DNA from: Gordonia polyisoprenivorans
GTDB lineage: Bacteria; Actinomycetota; Actinomycetes; Mycobacteriales; Mycobacteriaceae
Assembly (NCBI RefSeq): GCF_017654315.1
Contig: NZ_CP072203.1
Location: 4,030,001-4,094,000, forward strand
Reading direction: 5' to 3'
Length of the DNA stretch: 64,000 nucleotides
Shown here: positions 1 to 12,643 of the stretch, piece after piece
Layout: each line of letters starts with the position of its first letter
How positions within the stretch are numbered: position 1 is the stretch's first letter
Notes under the pieces: generated by a model
Databases searched by the model: none
Seen by the model: the letters and a program-made list of their open reading frames with translations, nothing else
Told to the model about the DNA's origin: nothing
Program-made: the position numbers and the translations under genes

Positions 1-675
1 CGGATGCGGCCCCGCGGCGGTACCGAAACAGTAATAGGTGTTGTGCGCGTTGGTAACCCAGTCGCGGAGCGCCTCGTTGATCGCGTCCTTGAGGGTCGCC
101 GAGCCGGTCTCCACCGCGATCACCGTCGCGCCGAGCAGACGCATCCGTGCCACGTTCAACGCCTGACGCTCGGTGTCGACGCGACCCATGTAGACGATGC
201 ATTCCATGCCGAACAGGGCACAGCCGGTGGCGGTGGCGACCCCGTGCTGACCGGCACCGGTCTCGGCGATGATGCGCGACTTGCCCATCCGGCGGGCCAG
301 CAACAACTGACCGAGCACGTTGTTGATCTTGTGGGAACCGGTGTGGTTCAGGTCTTCCCGCTTGAGGAACACCCGCGCCCCGCCGGCATCGTCGGACAGC
401 CGCGTCGCCTCGTACAGCGGCGAGGGGCGACCGACGTAGTCACGTTGCAGCCGGTCGAGTTCGGCAAGGTAGTCGTCGTCGGTGCGCATCTTCTCGTAGG
501 CGGTGGTCACCTCGTCGATGACCGCCATCAACGCCTCGGGGACGTGCCGCCCACCGTAGACACCGAAGTGGCCGCCGGCGTCGGGCTCGAGGGAGGTGCG
601 GGTCGCCACTCCCTGACTGGCCGTGGGCAGGACGGTCGGGGCGGCGTCGGTGCCGCTGCTCTGATGGGTCGTCAC
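1..675 (-). CDS. trpB: Tryptophan synthase beta chain, 5' part only
   Basis: Beta subunit of tryptophan synthase, which condenses indole with L-serine on pyridoxal phosphate. Only the first 225 codons are present; the rest lies beyond position 1. The translation shows the family's [15 protein letters not shown] opening and the PLP-lysine motif HTGSHKINN near residue 115, followed by the AETGAGQHG loop. I chose the GTG at 673-675 because GAGG sits seven bases before it and the extra N-terminal residues match the length usual in actinobacteria. It is the last trp gene visible here, 59 bases after trpC on the same strand; trpA would be expected next, outside the window. Identification is firm; the exact start is likely but not proven. 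Confidence 0.95.
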   Translation of the reverse strand, partial: MTTHQSSGTDAAPTVLPTASQGVATRTSLEPDAGGHFGVYGGRHVPEALMAVIDEVTTAYEKMRTDDDYLAELDRLQRDYVGRPSPLYEATRLSDDAGGARVFLKREDLNHTGSHKINNVLGQLLLARRMGKSRIIAETGAGQHGVATATGCALFGMECIVYMGRVDTERQALNVARMRLLGATVIAVETGSATLKDAINEALRDWVTNAHNTYYCFGTAAGPHP

Positions 676-734
676 AGGACACCTCACTGCTTCACATACG
701 CGTCAGCGGCTTCGGCCGAAGCCGAATGCCATTG

Positions 735-1553
735 TCAGCGAACGGGTTTCGGACAGGACGGGTGGGTGCCGGCGGTTACCAGCTCCGCCACCGCGGTACG
801 GGGGTCGCCACTGGTGACCAGCCCCTCACCCACCAGGACCGCGTCGGCGCCGGCGCCGGCGAACGCCAGCAGGTCGGCGGTGCCGCGCACACCCGACTCG
901 GCGACCCGAATCACCTTGGTGGGCAGGCCCGGAGCGATCCGGGAGAAGTTGTCGCGATCGACCTCGAGGGTCTTGAGATTGCGGTTGTTGACGCCGACCA
1001 CGGAGGCTCCCGCCTCCAACGCGCGATTGGCCTCTTCCTCGGTGTGCACCTCGACGAGAGCGGTCATGCCCAGACTCTCGGTGCGGTCGAGCAACGAGGC
1101 CAGCACGTTCTGTTCCAGAGCGGCGACGATCAGCAAGATCATGTCGGCACCATGTGCGCGCGCTTCATGGATCTGGTACGGCCCGACGATGAAATCCTTG
1201 CGCAGCACCGGGATGTTCACGGCCGCGCGGACGGCGTCGAGATCGGCGAGCGACCCGCGGAACCGCCGCTCCTCGGTGAGCACACTGATGATCCGTGCAC
1301 CACCGTCCTCGTAGGCACGCGCAAGTTCGGCGGGGTCGGCGATGGTGGCGAGCTCACCCTTCGACGGGCTGGCACGCTTGCACTCGGCGATCACCCCGAT
1401 GCCGGGCTGCTGGAACGCGGCCATCACGTCCTTGGGGTCGGGCGCCTGGACCGAGGCCGCCTTGACGGCCGCGTAATCGACGACCGCTTCGCGCGCGGCG
1501 ACGTCGGCCTTGACTCCCTCGATGATCGAATCGAGGACGTTCGGCGTGCTCAC
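735..1553 (-). CDS. trpC: Indole-3-glycerol phosphate synthase
   Basis: A 272-residue TIM-barrel enzyme that converts carboxyphenylaminodeoxyribulose phosphate to indole-3-glycerol phosphate. Motifs seen in order are [12 protein letters not shown] (substrate-binding lysine), [31 protein letters not shown] and VAESGV, all typical of TrpC. The frame stays open upstream, but the GTG at 1551-1553 ([10 protein letters not shown]) is preceded by a GAAAGGGAA ribosome site and gives the normal family length. It lies between the Trp-associated membrane protein and trpB in the same direction. It is not fused to trpF; no separate trpF is present here, consistent with PriA doing that step. Confidence 0.95.
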   Translation of the reverse strand: MSTPNVLDSIIEGVKADVAAREAVVDYAAVKAASVQAPDPKDVMAAFQQPGIGVIAECKRASPSKGELATIADPAELARAYEDGGARIISVLTEERRFRGSLADLDAVRAAVNIPVLRKDFIVGPYQIHEARAHGADMILLIVAALEQNVLASLLDRTESLGMTALVEVHTEEEANRALEAGASVVGVNNRNLKTLEVDRDNFSRIAPGLPTKVIRVAESGVRGTADLLAFAGAGADAVLVGEGLVTSGDPRTAVAELVTAGTHPSCPKPVR

Positions 1554-1663
1554 GACAGCTGGTTCCCTTTCGACGCTCCTTGCCCTCACCAGGGTAGACC
1601 GGGGTTCCCAACGGCCCGTGCGCGGGTCCGTCGAGACCCACGTCACGCCGAGCACCGCAGAGA

Positions 1664-2428
1664 TCAGCGCTGTTCGGTCGGGTCGATCCCGGTGTCGAGG
1701 GCATCCCACATCATGCGTTCGTTCACGTGCGGCGGTTCTGTGCGCGCGGCGTCGCCGCCGGCGTCCGCCGCGTCCGGACCCTTCTGGCCGGTGGGAGCCC
1801 CGGCCGGATCGGTCCCCGCATCGCCGGCCGCCTTGCGACGCTCGTGCTCGGCGAAGATCTCACGTTCGAGCTCGTCACGGCGCGCGGCAGGCGTCCGATA
1901 CTTGCTCGACATCCCCGCACCCGACGCCGACCGCAGCAACAGCACACCGGCCGCGACACAACACACCGTCCCCGCGAACACGATGGCCGACACCCAGCCG
2001 TGGGTGGTGGTCAACCGCACGATGTACCGATCCGACAGGTCGATCGCCCGAGCCGCGTACAGCGAGTCCGAGCCGCTGGTCAACAGCGACAGGGCCGGGA
2101 ACGCGGCCAGCAGCCCACCCGCGGCGACGAGGACCGCCACGATCCGCAATCCCCACCCGCGCAGCGAGAACGCCGCCAGGATCGCCGCGAGCAGCACCAA
2201 CGCCAGCGGCGTCAGCCACGGACTCCAGTCGGCACCCTTGACCTGCATGTATCGGTCCGGCGACATTCCGTCACCGGCGTAGACGGTCGCCCACGTCACG
2301 CGCGAGGCCGACCAGAATGCCAATGCACCCAACGCCATCAGGATCGCGGCGATCACCTTGATCCGCCGGGACCGGCGGGCGGGGTCGGCGGCGTCGGATG
2401 TCGTCGGATCGGGGGTCTGCTCACTCAC
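1664..2428 (-). CDS. Trp-operon-associated membrane protein
   Basis: A 254-residue membrane protein of the family found in actinobacterial trp operons between trpE and trpC (Trp region conserved membrane protein). Four hydrophobic stretches are visible: about residues 25-45, 75-95, 100-120 and 155-180, with a large loop after the first (around [18 protein letters not shown]). A charged, disordered C-terminal tail of about 75 residues follows ([14 protein letters not shown]). It starts at GTG 2426-2428, overlapping the trpE stop by eight bases, so translation is probably coupled to trpE. The molecular role of the family is not established; position suggests something linked to tryptophan supply. 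Confidence 0.85.
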   Translation of the reverse strand: MSEQTPDPTTSDAADPARRSRRIKVIAAILMALGALAFWSASRVTWATVYAGDGMSPDRYMQVKGADWSPWLTPLALVLLAAILAAFSLRGWGLRIVAVLVAAGGLLAAFPALSLLTSGSDSLYAARAIDLSDRYIVRLTTTHGWVSAIVFAGTVCCVAAGVLLLRSASGAGMSSKYRTPAARRDELEREIFAEHERRKAAGDAGTDPAGAPTGQKGPDAADAGGDAARTEPPHVNERMMWDALDTGIDPTEQR

Positions 2429-4007
2429 TTGTCGGCCCACCTTCGGCAGCGCCGCCGGAGACCCGACGCATCGTCGAGGCGGCGGCAACCGCATTGAGCA
2501 CCGCGGTCGCCTTGTTGCGGGCCTCGTTGTACTCATAGTCGGGATCGCTGTCGGCCACGACACCGCCGCCGGCCTGCACATAGGCGGTGCCGTCCTTGAT
2601 CAACGCGGTGCGGATGGCGATCGCGGTGTCGGCGTTGCCGGCGAAGTCGAGGTAGCCGACGATGCCGCCGTACAGGCCGCGCCGCGTCCGTTCGTGGGTG
2701 TCGATGAGCTCCATCGCCCGCACCTTCGGCGCGCCGGTGAGCGTCCCCGCCGGGAAGCACGCCGTCACCGCGTCCAGGGCGTGCTTGTCCTCACGCAACT
2801 CCCCCGACACCGTCGACACCAGGTGCATGACGTGGCTGTACCGCTCGATGTGTCGGTAATCGCTCACCTTCACGGTGCCGGGCCGACAGACCCGACCGAG
2901 ATCATTCCGTCCGAGATCGACGAGCATCAGGTGCTCGGCATTCTCCTTCTCGTCGGCGATCAGGTCCTTCCCGAGCAGTTGATCCTCCTCCTCGGTCGCC
3001 CCACGCCATCGGGTACCGGCGATGGGATGGGTCGTCGCCCAGCCGTCCTGCACGGTCACCAGCGCCTCGGGACTCGACCCGACGACCGTGAACGGGTCCG
3101 ACTCGATTCCCGGGATACGCAGCAGATACATGTACGGGCTCGGATTGGACGCCCGCAGCACCCGGTACACGTCGATCGGGTCGGCGGCGGTGTCCATCTC
3201 GAACCGCATTGACGGCACCACCTGGAATGCCTCGCCCGCCTCGATCTCGCCGACGAGGTCGCGCACGATCTCGTGGTACTCCTCGCGGCTGCGCTGCACC
3301 CGATAGTCGGGGTCCGGCCGGTCGAAATGCGACACCGTCGACGGGGCCGGCGCGGCGAGGGCCTGCGTCATCCGGTCCAGCCGGGCAACGGCGTCGGCGT
3401 AGGCCTCCTCGGCACGCTCGTCGGAACCATCCCAGTTGACGGCGTTGGCGATCAGGGTGATGGTGCCCTCGTGATGATCGACCGCGGCCAGATCGGTCGC
3501 CAACAACATCATCAGATCCGGCAGGTGCAGATCGTCGGTGGTGGTCTCGGGTAGCCGTTCGAGCCGGCGCACCATGTCATAGGCCATGAACCCGACGAAC
3601 CCGCCGGTCAGTGGCGGCATGCCCGGCAACGGATCGGTGGCCAGCAGGCGTAGTGACTCGGCCAGCACCGTCAGCGGGTCACCGTCGACCGGTGCGCCCG
3701 ACGGCACCGTCCCCCACCAGCTGGCCTTGCCGTCGACAACCGTCAGCGCCGACGGCGCTCCCGCGCCGATGAACGACCACCGCGACCAACTCCGCCCGTT
3801 CTCGGCGGACTCGAGCAAGAACGTGCCCTCGCGGTCGCCGGCGAGCTTGCGGTAGGCCGACAGCGGCGTCTCCGAGTCGGCGAGGACCTTGCGGGTGACC
3901 GGCACGACACGATGGTCGGCAGCCAGATCCAGGAACTCGGCCAGGCTCGTCGTCGCCGAACCCGCCGCATGATCGTGCGTGGAGGTGCTCATCGCGGGCG
4001 TACTCAT
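2421..4007 (-). CDS. trpE: Anthranilate synthase component I
   Basis: A 528-residue chorismate-utilising enzyme that makes anthranilate from chorismate and an ammonia donor, the committed step of tryptophan synthesis. The N-terminal part carries LLES at about residues 64-67, the motif that in this family forms the tryptophan feedback site. The C-terminal part has the chorismate-binding signatures [29 protein letters not shown] and [10 protein letters not shown]. The partner glutaminase (trpG/pabA) is not in the window. I chose ATG 4005-4007 because it overlaps the stop of the tautomerase gene as ATGA; a second ATG five codons later is also possible. Confidence 0.95.
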   Translation of the reverse strand: MSTPAMSTSTHDHAAGSATTSLAEFLDLAADHRVVPVTRKVLADSETPLSAYRKLAGDREGTFLLESAENGRSWSRWSFIGAGAPSALTVVDGKASWWGTVPSGAPVDGDPLTVLAESLRLLATDPLPGMPPLTGGFVGFMAYDMVRRLERLPETTTDDLHLPDLMMLLATDLAAVDHHEGTITLIANAVNWDGSDERAEEAYADAVARLDRMTQALAAPAPSTVSHFDRPDPDYRVQRSREEYHEIVRDLVGEIEAGEAFQVVPSMRFEMDTAADPIDVYRVLRASNPSPYMYLLRIPGIESDPFTVVGSSPEALVTVQDGWATTHPIAGTRWRGATEEEDQLLGKDLIADEKENAEHLMLVDLGRNDLGRVCRPGTVKVSDYRHIERYSHVMHLVSTVSGELREDKHALDAVTACFPAGTLTGAPKVRAMELIDTHERTRRGLYGGIVGYLDFAGNADTAIAIRTALIKDGTAYVQAGGGVVADSDPDYEYNEARNKATAVLNAVAAASTMRRVSGGAAEGGPTSE

Positions 4008-4183
4008 CCCAGGGGCTCGCCGCCCACGCCCCACTGGGTACGCGGGATCTCGTTGATGGTGACCCACACCGAATCCGGGCTCTTGCCGGTGGCCCGCGCG
4101 TACGCCTCGGTCACCGCCGCGATGGTCTCGCGCTTCACCCGGTCCGAGAGCCCGGGGGTCTGCGAGATCTGGATCAATGGCAT
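4004..4183 (-). CDS. 4-oxalocrotonate tautomerase-like small protein
   Basis: A 59-residue protein starting [14 protein letters not shown]. The N-terminal proline exposed after removal of Met is the catalytic base of the tautomerase superfamily, and the body ([21 protein letters not shown], then [12 protein letters not shown]) fits the beta-alpha-beta fold of 4-OT subunits, which are usually 60-75 residues. Its stop overlaps the trpE start as ATGA, so it may be co-translated with trpE; a link to tryptophan metabolism is only a guess from position. The substrate cannot be read from sequence. A 52-base gap separates it from hisI upstream. Confidence 0.85.
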   Translation of the reverse strand: MPLIQISQTPGLSDRVKRETIAAVTEAYARATGKSPDSVWVTINEIPRTQWGVGGEPLG

Positions 4184-4235
4184 GACTGGTCGCCACCTTT
4201 CGTCAAAAGAGTGTCCGCCCCGATTCTCCCAGGCA

Positions 4236-4601
4236 TCAGCCCGCGCCGGTCGCGTCGGGTTGGGCGAACGGCAACGACGGCGTGTCGAAGCAACTGTGAT
4301 TACCCGTGTGGCAGGCCGCCCCCACCTGATCGACGATCAACAACACCGTGTCGCCATCGCAGTCGAGCCGGACGTCGTGCACATACTGGGTGTGACCGCT
4401 GGTCTCGCCCTTCACCCAGTACTCCTGACGGGACCGCGAAAAGTAGGTCGCGCGCCGTGTGGCCAGGGTGCGTTCGAGTGCGGTGTCGTCCATCCACGCC
4501 ACCATCAGCACGGTGCCGGTCTCGCGCTCCTGGGCGACGGCGCTGAACAGCCCGTCGGCATTGTGGGTCAGCCGACCCGCCAACTCGGGATCGAGAGCCA
4601 T
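4236..4601 (-). CDS. hisI: Phosphoribosyl-AMP cyclohydrolase
   Basis: A 121-residue monofunctional HisI that opens the adenine ring of phosphoribosyl-AMP in histidine synthesis. Visible motifs are MVAWMDD near the N-terminus, the core [25 protein letters not shown], and the zinc-binding [11 protein letters not shown] near the C-terminus. There is no HisE (pyrophosphohydrolase) domain, as usual in actinobacteria where hisE is a separate gene near hisG. The ATG at 4599-4601 lies only four bases after the hisF stop. The reading frame remains open upstream through the repeat-bearing 3' end of hisF in another frame, which I do not count as coding. Confidence 0.95.
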   Translation of the reverse strand: MALDPELAGRLTHNADGLFSAVAQERETGTVLMVAWMDDTALERTLATRRATYFSRSRQEYWVKGETSGHTQYVHDVRLDCDGDTVLLIVDQVGAACHTGNHSCFDTPSLPFAQPDATGAG

Positions 4602-4605
4602 CGCC

Positions 4606-5454
4606 TCACACCTCCATCGGGGTGTCGCGTGCGGTCCGCCCAGGAGTGTCGCGTGCGTTCCGCACCGGAGTGTCGCGTGCGGTCCGCACGGTGATCCCGG
4701 CGGCGGCCATCGACTCCTTGACCTCACCGATGGTCAGTTGGCCGAAGTGGAACACCGAGGCCGCGAGCACCGCGTCGGCGCCCGCCGCGACCGCGGGCGC
4801 GAAATGCTCGACGGCCCCCGCGCCACCGCTGGCGATCACCGGTACCTCGACGGCCGCACGGACCGCAGTCAGCATGCGCAGATCGAAGCCCTGCTTGGTG
4901 CCGTCGGCATCCATCGAGTTCAACAGGATCTCCCCGACGCCGAGTTCTTGTCCGCGCCTTGCCCATTCGACCGCGTCGATGCCGGTACCACGGCGTCCGC
5001 CGTGCGTGGTGACCTCCCAACCGGACGGGGTGGGCTGCTCACCGTCGGGCACGGTGCGCGCATCGACCGACAGCACGATGCACTGCGAACCGAAACGCCT
5101 GCTCATCTCCTCGAGCACCTCGGGCCGGGCGATCGCCGAGGTGTTGACGCTGACCTTGTCGGCGCCGGCCCGCAGCATCGTGTCGACGTCGGCGACAGTG
5201 CGGATACCGCCACCGACGGTCAGCGGGATGAAGATCTGCTCGGCGGTGCGCCCGACGACGTCGATCATCGTGGCGCGCCCCGAACTCGACGCGGTGACGT
5301 CGAGGAAGGTCAATTCGTCGGCACCCTCCGCGTCGTAGCGCGCCGCGAGTTCCACCGGATCACCGGCATCACGCAGGTTCGCGAAGTTGACGCCCTTGAC
5401 GACGCGTCCGTTGTCGACGTCGAGGCACGGGATCACACGCACGGCCAAAGTCAT
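4606..5454 (-). CDS. hisF: Imidazole glycerol phosphate synthase cyclase subunit, with a repetitive C-terminal tail
   Basis: A 282-residue TIM-barrel subunit that uses ammonia from HisH to turn PRFAR into imidazole glycerol phosphate and AICAR. The catalytic aspartates sit in [15 protein letters not shown] (near residue 11) and [16 protein letters not shown] (about 135); phosphate loops GGGIRTVAD and [11 protein letters not shown] are intact. Family members are about 255 residues; here the C-terminus is prolonged by three eight-residue repeats of the type VRTARDTP, encoded by a 3 x 24-bp array. The tail lies outside the barrel and is probably tolerated. The start ATG overlaps the impA stop as ATGA. 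Confidence 0.95.
   Translation of the reverse strand: MTLAVRVIPCLDVDNGRVVKGVNFANLRDAGDPVELAARYDAEGADELTFLDVTASSSGRATMIDVVGRTAEQIFIPLTVGGGIRTVADVDTMLRAGADKVSVNTSAIARPEVLEEMSRRFGSQCIVLSVDARTVPDGEQPTPSGWEVTTHGGRRGTGIDAVEWARRGQELGVGEILLNSMDADGTKQGFDLRMLTAVRAAVEVPVIASGGAGAVEHFAPAVAAGADAVLAASVFHFGQLTIGEVKESMAAAGITVRTARDTPVRNARDTPGRTARDTPMEV
4619..4690. repeat. Tandem array, 3 x 24 bp, in the 3' end of hisF
   Basis: Three adjacent 24-base copies (4619-4642, 4643-4666, 4667-4690) share the core GTGTCGCGTGCGGTCCGC on the plus strand and differ at a few bases. Read on the minus strand in the hisF frame each copy gives eight residues ending ARDTP. The period is a multiple of three, so copy-number change would not shift the frame. 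Confidence 0.9.
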
Positions 5455-6302
5455 CGGTCGGTCTCCTCGGGTCGGGCCGCATCGGTGGACCACTCGTCAC
5501 CGATCACCTCGTACACAACGTCCATCAGTTCCGAATGAATCCCCGGCGATCCGGCCACCAACGAGGGCGAATCGACGGTCCACCGCCGTCCGGACAGATC
5601 GGTGGCCACGCCACCGGCGGCACGAACCAGCGCCGCCCCGGCAGCGTTGTCCCACGGGTGACGACCGAAGGCGATCGACCCGCCGAAGGTCCCCGACGCC
5701 GCGTAGGCCATGTCGACCCCGGTGCTGCCGGTCATCCGCAGCCGGGCCACCCGCGCGGACAGCGCCCGGATCAGGTCGGCGCGGCGAGCGCCCGGATATC
5801 GGCCGCCGTGCCCGACGTTGAACGGTCCGAAGCCGATCGCGCACTGCGCCAACGACGTTGCGCCGGAAGGGGTCACCGGCTCACCGTTGCACAGCAACGG
5901 CGAGTCGAGGTGTCCGGCGAAACGCTGCCGCGACAACGGCATCCACGTCAGACCCAACACGCTCTCGCCGTCGACGAGCAGCGCGAGCAGGATGCCCGTC
6001 AGCGGCATCCCGGCGGAATAGTTGTAGGTGCCGTCGACCGGATCGAGAACCCAGACCACACCCTCGTCGACCGGAGGGCCGCCGAATTCCTCACCGTGCA
6101 CCCCGATGCCGGTCAGGTCGGTCAGCTCGCCGACGATCCGGCGTTCGAGATCGAGATCGACCTGGGTGGCGAAGTCGGTGGCACCCTTGCGGACCGCGCT
6201 CGGCGCTCCCAGACCGGCGATGAAGTCGTCGCTGACCCCGTCGAGGACTCCCCCGGCCACCTCGAGCAGTCGGGACAGATCCAGGTCGGCGCCCGCGGTC
6301 AC
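5451..6302 (-). CDS. impA: Inositol monophosphatase-family phosphatase in the his operon
   Basis: A 283-residue member of the Mg2+-dependent IMPase family. Metal-binding motifs are present in order: [29 protein letters not shown] and, near the C-terminus, [17 protein letters not shown]. It sits between hisF and priA, the position of impA in mycobacteria and corynebacteria. IMPase relatives in actinobacteria include both inositol-1-phosphate phosphatases and histidinol-phosphate phosphatases (HisN), and the motifs cannot separate these. The operon context keeps the HisN role possible; the positional homologue in M. tuberculosis is named for inositol phosphate. Start is GTG 6300-6302, overlapping the priA stop (GTGA). 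Confidence 0.88.
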   Translation of the reverse strand: MTAGADLDLSRLLEVAGGVLDGVSDDFIAGLGAPSAVRKGATDFATQVDLDLERRIVGELTDLTGIGVHGEEFGGPPVDEGVVWVLDPVDGTYNYSAGMPLTGILLALLVDGESVLGLTWMPLSRQRFAGHLDSPLLCNGEPVTPSGATSLAQCAIGFGPFNVGHGGRYPGARRADLIRALSARVARLRMTGSTGVDMAYAASGTFGGSIAFGRHPWDNAAGAALVRAAGGVATDLSGRRWTVDSPSLVAGSPGIHSELMDVVYEVIGDEWSTDAARPEETDR

Positions 6303-7042
6303 CGGCCGCCGACCGCCGTCAATGCCTCGGGCAGGGTGAACCGCCCGGCGTAGAGCGCCTTACCCACGATCGCCCCCTCCACGCCCTGCTCCACCAGACC
6401 GGCGATCGCCACGAGGTCGTCGAGCGCCGACACCCCGCCGGAGGCGACGATCGGCGCATCGGTGGCCGCGGCGACCTCGGCGAGCAGGTCGAGATTCGGG
6501 CCGCCCAGCGTGCCGTCCTTGGAGACGTCGGTGACGACATAGCGGGCGCATCCGTCGCCGTTGAGGCGTTCGAGCACCTCCCACAGATCACCGCCGTCGG
6601 TCACCCAGCCGCGCCCGCGCAACCGGTACGACGAGCCTTCCCGGATGACGTCGAGTCCGACGGCGATCCGGTCGCCGAATCGCTCGATCGCCGTGGCGCA
6701 CCACTGCGGATTCTCCAGCGCGGCGGTACCCAGATTCACCCGTGTACAGCCGGTGGCCAGTGCGGCCTCGAGCGACTCGTCGTCGCGGATGCCGCCGGAC
6801 AGTTCGACCTTCACGTCGAGTTCGCCGACGACCTCGGCGAGCAGGTCACGGTTGTTGCCCCGCCCGAAGGCGGCGTCGAGGTCGACGAGGTGAATCCACT
6901 CCGCGCCGTCCTTCTGCCAGGCCAGCGCGGCCTCACGCGGTGAACCGTAGGAGGTTTCGGTACCGGCGGCACCCTGGACCAGGCGCACCGCCTGACCATC
7001 GGCGACATCGACGGCCGGAAGCAGTTCGAGGGTTGTTCCCAT
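6299..7042 (-). CDS. priA: Bifunctional HisA/TrpF isomerase PriA
   Basis: A 247-residue TIM barrel. In actinobacteria that lack trpF this enzyme isomerises both ProFAR (histidine pathway) and phosphoribosylanthranilate (tryptophan pathway). The two catalytic aspartates are visible in LPAVDVADG (about residue 11) and [15 protein letters not shown] (about 170). The LRGRGW segment carries the arginine and tryptophan associated with dual activity in PriA. No trpF is found between or near the trp genes here, which supports the bifunctional call. Start ATG 7040-7042; the next gene upstream ends 18 bases away. Confidence 0.92.
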   Translation of the reverse strand: MGTTLELLPAVDVADGQAVRLVQGAAGTETSYGSPREAALAWQKDGAEWIHLVDLDAAFGRGNNRDLLAEVVGELDVKVELSGGIRDDESLEAALATGCTRVNLGTAALENPQWCATAIERFGDRIAVGLDVIREGSSYRLRGRGWVTDGGDLWEVLERLNGDGCARYVVTDVSKDGTLGGPNLDLLAEVAAATDAPIVASGGVSALDDLVAIAGLVEQGVEGAIVGKALYAGRFTLPEALTAVGGR

Positions 7043-7060
7043 GGGGTTGCGCGGGTCCTT

Positions 7061-7333
7061 TCAGGAGGTCGGGGGATTGCTGCGGTGCTGGGCGCGCAGC
7101 GCGCGTTCGGCCTTGCCGATCAAGCGTTTGGAGGTGATGCCGATCGCCGTGATCATCAGCACGATGCTGACCAGCGACGCGACCAGCCCGGCGATCGCAT
7201 TCCATTTGGCCAGCGCCAGCACCACCGGGATGCAGATCACCAGCACGATGACACCTGCGCCGAGGACGAACAGGACGAATCGACCGTAGGAGAAGCGGTA
7301 CTCCGGATCGCCGCCGGCACCCGAATCGGTCAT
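7061..7333 (-). CDS. Small two-helix membrane protein inside the his operon
   Basis: A 90-residue protein of unknown function. After a short polar N-terminus ([18 protein letters not shown]) come two hydrophobic segments, about residues 19-42 and 46-66, and then a basic, Arg/Lys-rich tail ([17 protein letters not shown]), which should face the cytoplasm. ATG 7331-7333 overlaps the hisH stop as ATGA, so expression is coupled to the his genes. The frame is open further upstream inside hisH, but that part is an overlap shadow. I do not recognise the family with certainty. Confidence 0.75.
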   Translation of the reverse strand: MTDSGAGGDPEYRFSYGRFVLFVLGAGVIVLVICIPVVLALAKWNAIAGLVASLVSIVLMITAIGITSKRLIGKAERALRAQHRSNPPTS

Positions 7334-7971
7334 GAGAGGGCCCTGATCCAGTTGGCCAGCAGATGCGCCCCGGCGTCGCCGGATTTCTCCGGATGGAACT
7401 GGGTGGCGCTCAGTGGACCGTTCTCGACCGCGGCGAGGAATTTCCCACCGTAGTCGGCCCAGGTCAGCCGCGGTGCGCGCAGTGCGGTGCCGTCGTTGTC
7501 CATCTCCCACGACTGCGCGGCATAGGAGTGCACGAAGTAGAAGCGGGTGTCGGCGTCGAGCCCGGCGAACAGCACCGAGTCCTCTGGCGCGTCGACGGTG
7601 TTCCATCCCATGTGCGGCAGCACCGGTGCGGGCAGCCGGGTGATCGAACCGGGCCACTCACCGCATCCGTCGGCTTCCTCCCCGAATTCGACGCCGTGCT
7701 CGAACAGGATCTGCATGCCCACGCAGATGCCGAGGACCGGACGTCCGCCGGCGAGGCGGCGGCCGATGATCCGGTCACCCTTCACCGCGCGCAGTCCCTC
7801 CATGCATGCCGCGAAGGCCCCGACCCCCGGGACGACCAAACCGGTCGCGTTCAGGGCGGTGTCGAAGTCGGCCGACACGGTCACCTGGGCTCCGGCCCGC
7901 TCCAGTGCCCGCTGCGCCGACCGCAGATTCCCCGACCCGTAATCGAGGACGACGACGTCGGGCCCGCTCAT
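7330..7971 (-). CDS. hisH: Imidazole glycerol phosphate synthase glutaminase subunit
   Basis: A 213-residue class I glutamine amidotransferase that supplies ammonia to HisF. The nucleophile cysteine is in [11 protein letters not shown] (about residue 83) and the His-Glu pair in [14 protein letters not shown] (about 195). The N-terminal [15 protein letters not shown] and VVPGVGAF oxyanion-region motifs are also intact. Length is normal. ATG 7969-7971 overlaps the hisB stop as ATGA. Confidence 0.95.
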   Translation of the reverse strand: MSGPDVVVLDYGSGNLRSAQRALERAGAQVTVSADFDTALNATGLVVPGVGAFAACMEGLRAVKGDRIIGRRLAGGRPVLGICVGMQILFEHGVEFGEEADGCGEWPGSITRLPAPVLPHMGWNTVDAPEDSVLFAGLDADTRFYFVHSYAAQSWEMDNDGTALRAPRLTWADYGGKFLAAVENGPLSATQFHPEKSGDAGAHLLANWIRALS

Positions 7972-8618
7972 AGAGCACCCTTCGTCGAGGGCACCCCGGT
8001 CACCCGCGGGTCGGCCTCGGTGGCCTCGCGCAACGCCCGGGCGACCGCTTTGTACTCCGCCTCGGTGATGTGGTGCTGATCGCGTCCGTAGAGCACCCGA
8101 ACATGCAGCGCGATACGGGCATTCAGCGCGATCGACTCGAAGACGTGTCGGTTGATGATCGTCGAATACGGGACGCCCGGGTAGCCGCCGATGACCGCGG
8201 TCAGCAGATGCTCCGGCTCGCCGGTGTGCACGCAGTACGGCCGGCCCGACACGTCGACGACCGCGTGGGCGAGGGTCTCGTCCATCGGGATGTAGCAGTC
8301 ACCGAAGCGACGGATGCCCTTCTTGTCCCCGAGCGCCTGCCCCAGCGCCTGACCGAGGACGATCGCGGTGTCCTCGATGGTGTGGTGACCCTCGACCTCG
8401 ACATCACCGGTCGCCTTGACCGTCAGATCGAAGCTGCCATGCGCACCGAACGCGGTCAGCATGTGATCGAAGAACGCGATGCCGGTGGAGATGTCGGTGC
8501 GACCGGTGCCGTCGAGGTCGATCTCGACGGCGATCGACGACTCCTTGGTGGTGCGCTCGCCCTTGCCGATACGGGCCCCCGCGGTCCCGGTGGCGCTCGA
8601 CTCCTGTGTGGTACTCAC
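7968..8618 (-). CDS. hisB: Imidazoleglycerol-phosphate dehydratase
   Basis: A 216-residue monofunctional dehydratase making imidazole acetol phosphate. The two Mn-binding histidine-rich motifs are clear: [16 protein letters not shown] with [15 protein letters not shown] in the first half, and [20 protein letters not shown] near the C-terminus. There is no fused histidinol phosphatase domain. The GTG start (8616-8618) follows directly on the hisC stop codon with no gap. Confidence 0.95.
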   Translation of the reverse strand: MSTTQESSATGTAGARIGKGERTTKESSIAVEIDLDGTGRTDISTGIAFFDHMLTAFGAHGSFDLTVKATGDVEVEGHHTIEDTAIVLGQALGQALGDKKGIRRFGDCYIPMDETLAHAVVDVSGRPYCVHTGEPEHLLTAVIGGYPGVPYSTIINRHVFESIALNARIALHVRVLYGRDQHHITEAEYKAVARALREATEADPRVTGVPSTKGAL

Positions 8619-11191
<2,573 letters not shown>

Positions 11192-11229
11192 GGATCTCTC
11201 CTGGCGTGACTGGAGGAAATGACCCATCC

Positions 11230-11259
11230 AGGATACGGGCACGAGGCGAGCGGATTTCA
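11230..11259 (-). promoter_or_regulatory. Possible promoter of the his operon
   Basis: On the minus strand TGAAAT (11259-11254) and TATCCT (11235-11230) are 18 bases apart, about 40-70 bases ahead of the hisD start. The spacing suits a housekeeping sigma factor, but the hexamers are weak matches and no experiment supports them. No peptide leader or other attenuator was recognised between this point and hisD. Confidence 0.3.
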
Positions 11260-11436
11260 CCTGCACCTCATCGGAGCGAGCCGCCCGAACCTTGCGGATG
11301 CAAGGACTCGGATTCATTACGCACCTCTAACAAACTCGCACCATGAGTAACACTGGCCCCACTCGTCACGGATATGCTCACAGCGACCTCACAGAGATGC
11401 GTCGGGAACCACTCGAATGGCGAACGGAGCACGTGG

Positions 11437-12465
11437 ATGACAACTCGACGACCCGGACCGCGACAACCCGGAGCCGAACCACACCGTGCCGGACTCACCA
11501 TGGCCTCGTGGGCCCGCCGTCTCGGGATCATCGCGGTGATGGTGCTGCTGAGCGCAGCCGTCGGTGCGCAGATGCCGGCTCGCGCGGAGGCCGCACACCT
11601 CGTCGCCGTCCGCGACGTCTCCCCGACCGAGTCGGTGCTCGAGGTGTACTCGTCGTCGATGGGCAGGGTGATCACCAGCCAGGTGCTGCACCCGCCCGGA
11701 CGACCTGCGGGACCCGCCGTCTACATGCTGCCCGGACTCGGTGGCGGCGAGGACGGGATCTCCTGGATCAACAACGGCGGCGCCCGTGCCTTCTTCGCAG
11801 GCAAGGCCGTGACGGCCGTCTTCCCCGTCGGAGGTCACGCGTCGATGTTCACCGACTGGCAGCACGACGATCCGGTCCTGGGCCGCAACAAGTGGCGAAC
11901 CTTTCTGACACGAGAACTCCCGCCGATCGTCAACCGCGCCTTCCACACCAACGGGATCAACGCGATCACCGGGGTGTCGATGTCGGGCGGTCCGGCGCTG
12001 GCGATCGCCGAATCGGCTCCCGACTTGTATCGCGCCGTGGCGTCCTACAGCGGGTGTCCCGGGACCACCGATCTGCTCGGCGTTGGCGCGGTGACCGCCG
12101 TGGTCACCCGCGGCGGCGGCAACGTGCTCAACATGTGGGGACCGCCGGGCGGGCCCGACTGGGTGACAAATGACCCGATCGTCAATGCGGGCAAGTTGCG
12201 CGGAAAAGCGGTGTTCCTGTCGGCGGCCACCGGCATGCCCGGTCCGATCGACGGCGGCCCGGCAGAGACCCTCGGCGGGCTTGCCGGCGGTGGTCAGATC
12301 GAGGCGTACACACGAGTGTGCACTGCGGCCATGTCGAATCGGTTGACCGCCTTGGGGATTGCGCACACATTCTCGGCACGCCCACTGGGATCGCACTCCT
12401 GGGGCGTGTTCGCCGCGGATCTGCGCGCCTCGTGGCCGGTGATCGGGCGCGCGATCGGGGCGTGA
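11437..12465 (+). CDS. Secreted antigen-85-type mycolyltransferase/esterase
   Basis: A 342-residue exported alpha/beta hydrolase of the antigen 85 family, which moves mycolic acids onto trehalose or arabinogalactan outside the cytoplasmic membrane. A twin-Arg-containing N-terminus and hydrophobic stretch (about residues 29-45) end in ARAEA, a likely signal cleavage near residue 52. Family landmarks appear in order: VFPVGGHASMFTDW, NKWRTFLTRELP, the nucleophile in GVSMSGG (Ser about 181), NMWGPPGGPDWVTNDP and the catalytic histidine in GSHSWGVFAADL (about 320). Start chosen at ATG 11437 with GGAG seven bases upstream. It is shorter than canonical Ag85 and its acyl donor and acceptor are not known. 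Confidence 0.85.
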   Translation: MTTRRPGPRQPGAEPHRAGLTMASWARRLGIIAVMVLLSAAVGAQMPARAEAAHLVAVRDVSPTESVLEVYSSSMGRVITSQVLHPPGRPAGPAVYMLPGLGGGEDGISWINNGGARAFFAGKAVTAVFPVGGHASMFTDWQHDDPVLGRNKWRTFLTRELPPIVNRAFHTNGINAITGVSMSGGPALAIAESAPDLYRAVASYSGCPGTTDLLGVGAVTAVVTRGGGNVLNMWGPPGGPDWVTNDPIVNAGKLRGKAVFLSAATGMPGPIDGGPAETLGGLAGGGQIEAYTRVCTAAMSNRLTALGIAHTFSARPLGSHSWGVFAADLRASWPVIGRAIGA

Positions 12466-12643
12466 GCCGTCACCGTCGCAGATTTTGCTGATCCGCGGCC
12501 TTCATTTGGCGCATGATTTCCGCATTTTTCCGAATTCCGGATGGAAATCACCACATTGCCATTGCGCAGCCCGCGCGTGTTGTCGCCGACCTCGGCGGTG
12601 CGGTCCGAGAAGCACGGCACGAGATGTGATTACGTGGAGGGTC

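Noticed and set aside
5451..6302. Calling the IMPase-family gene hisN
   Set aside because: Operon position would allow it, but the syntenic gene in relatives is impA and motifs do not separate the two activities.
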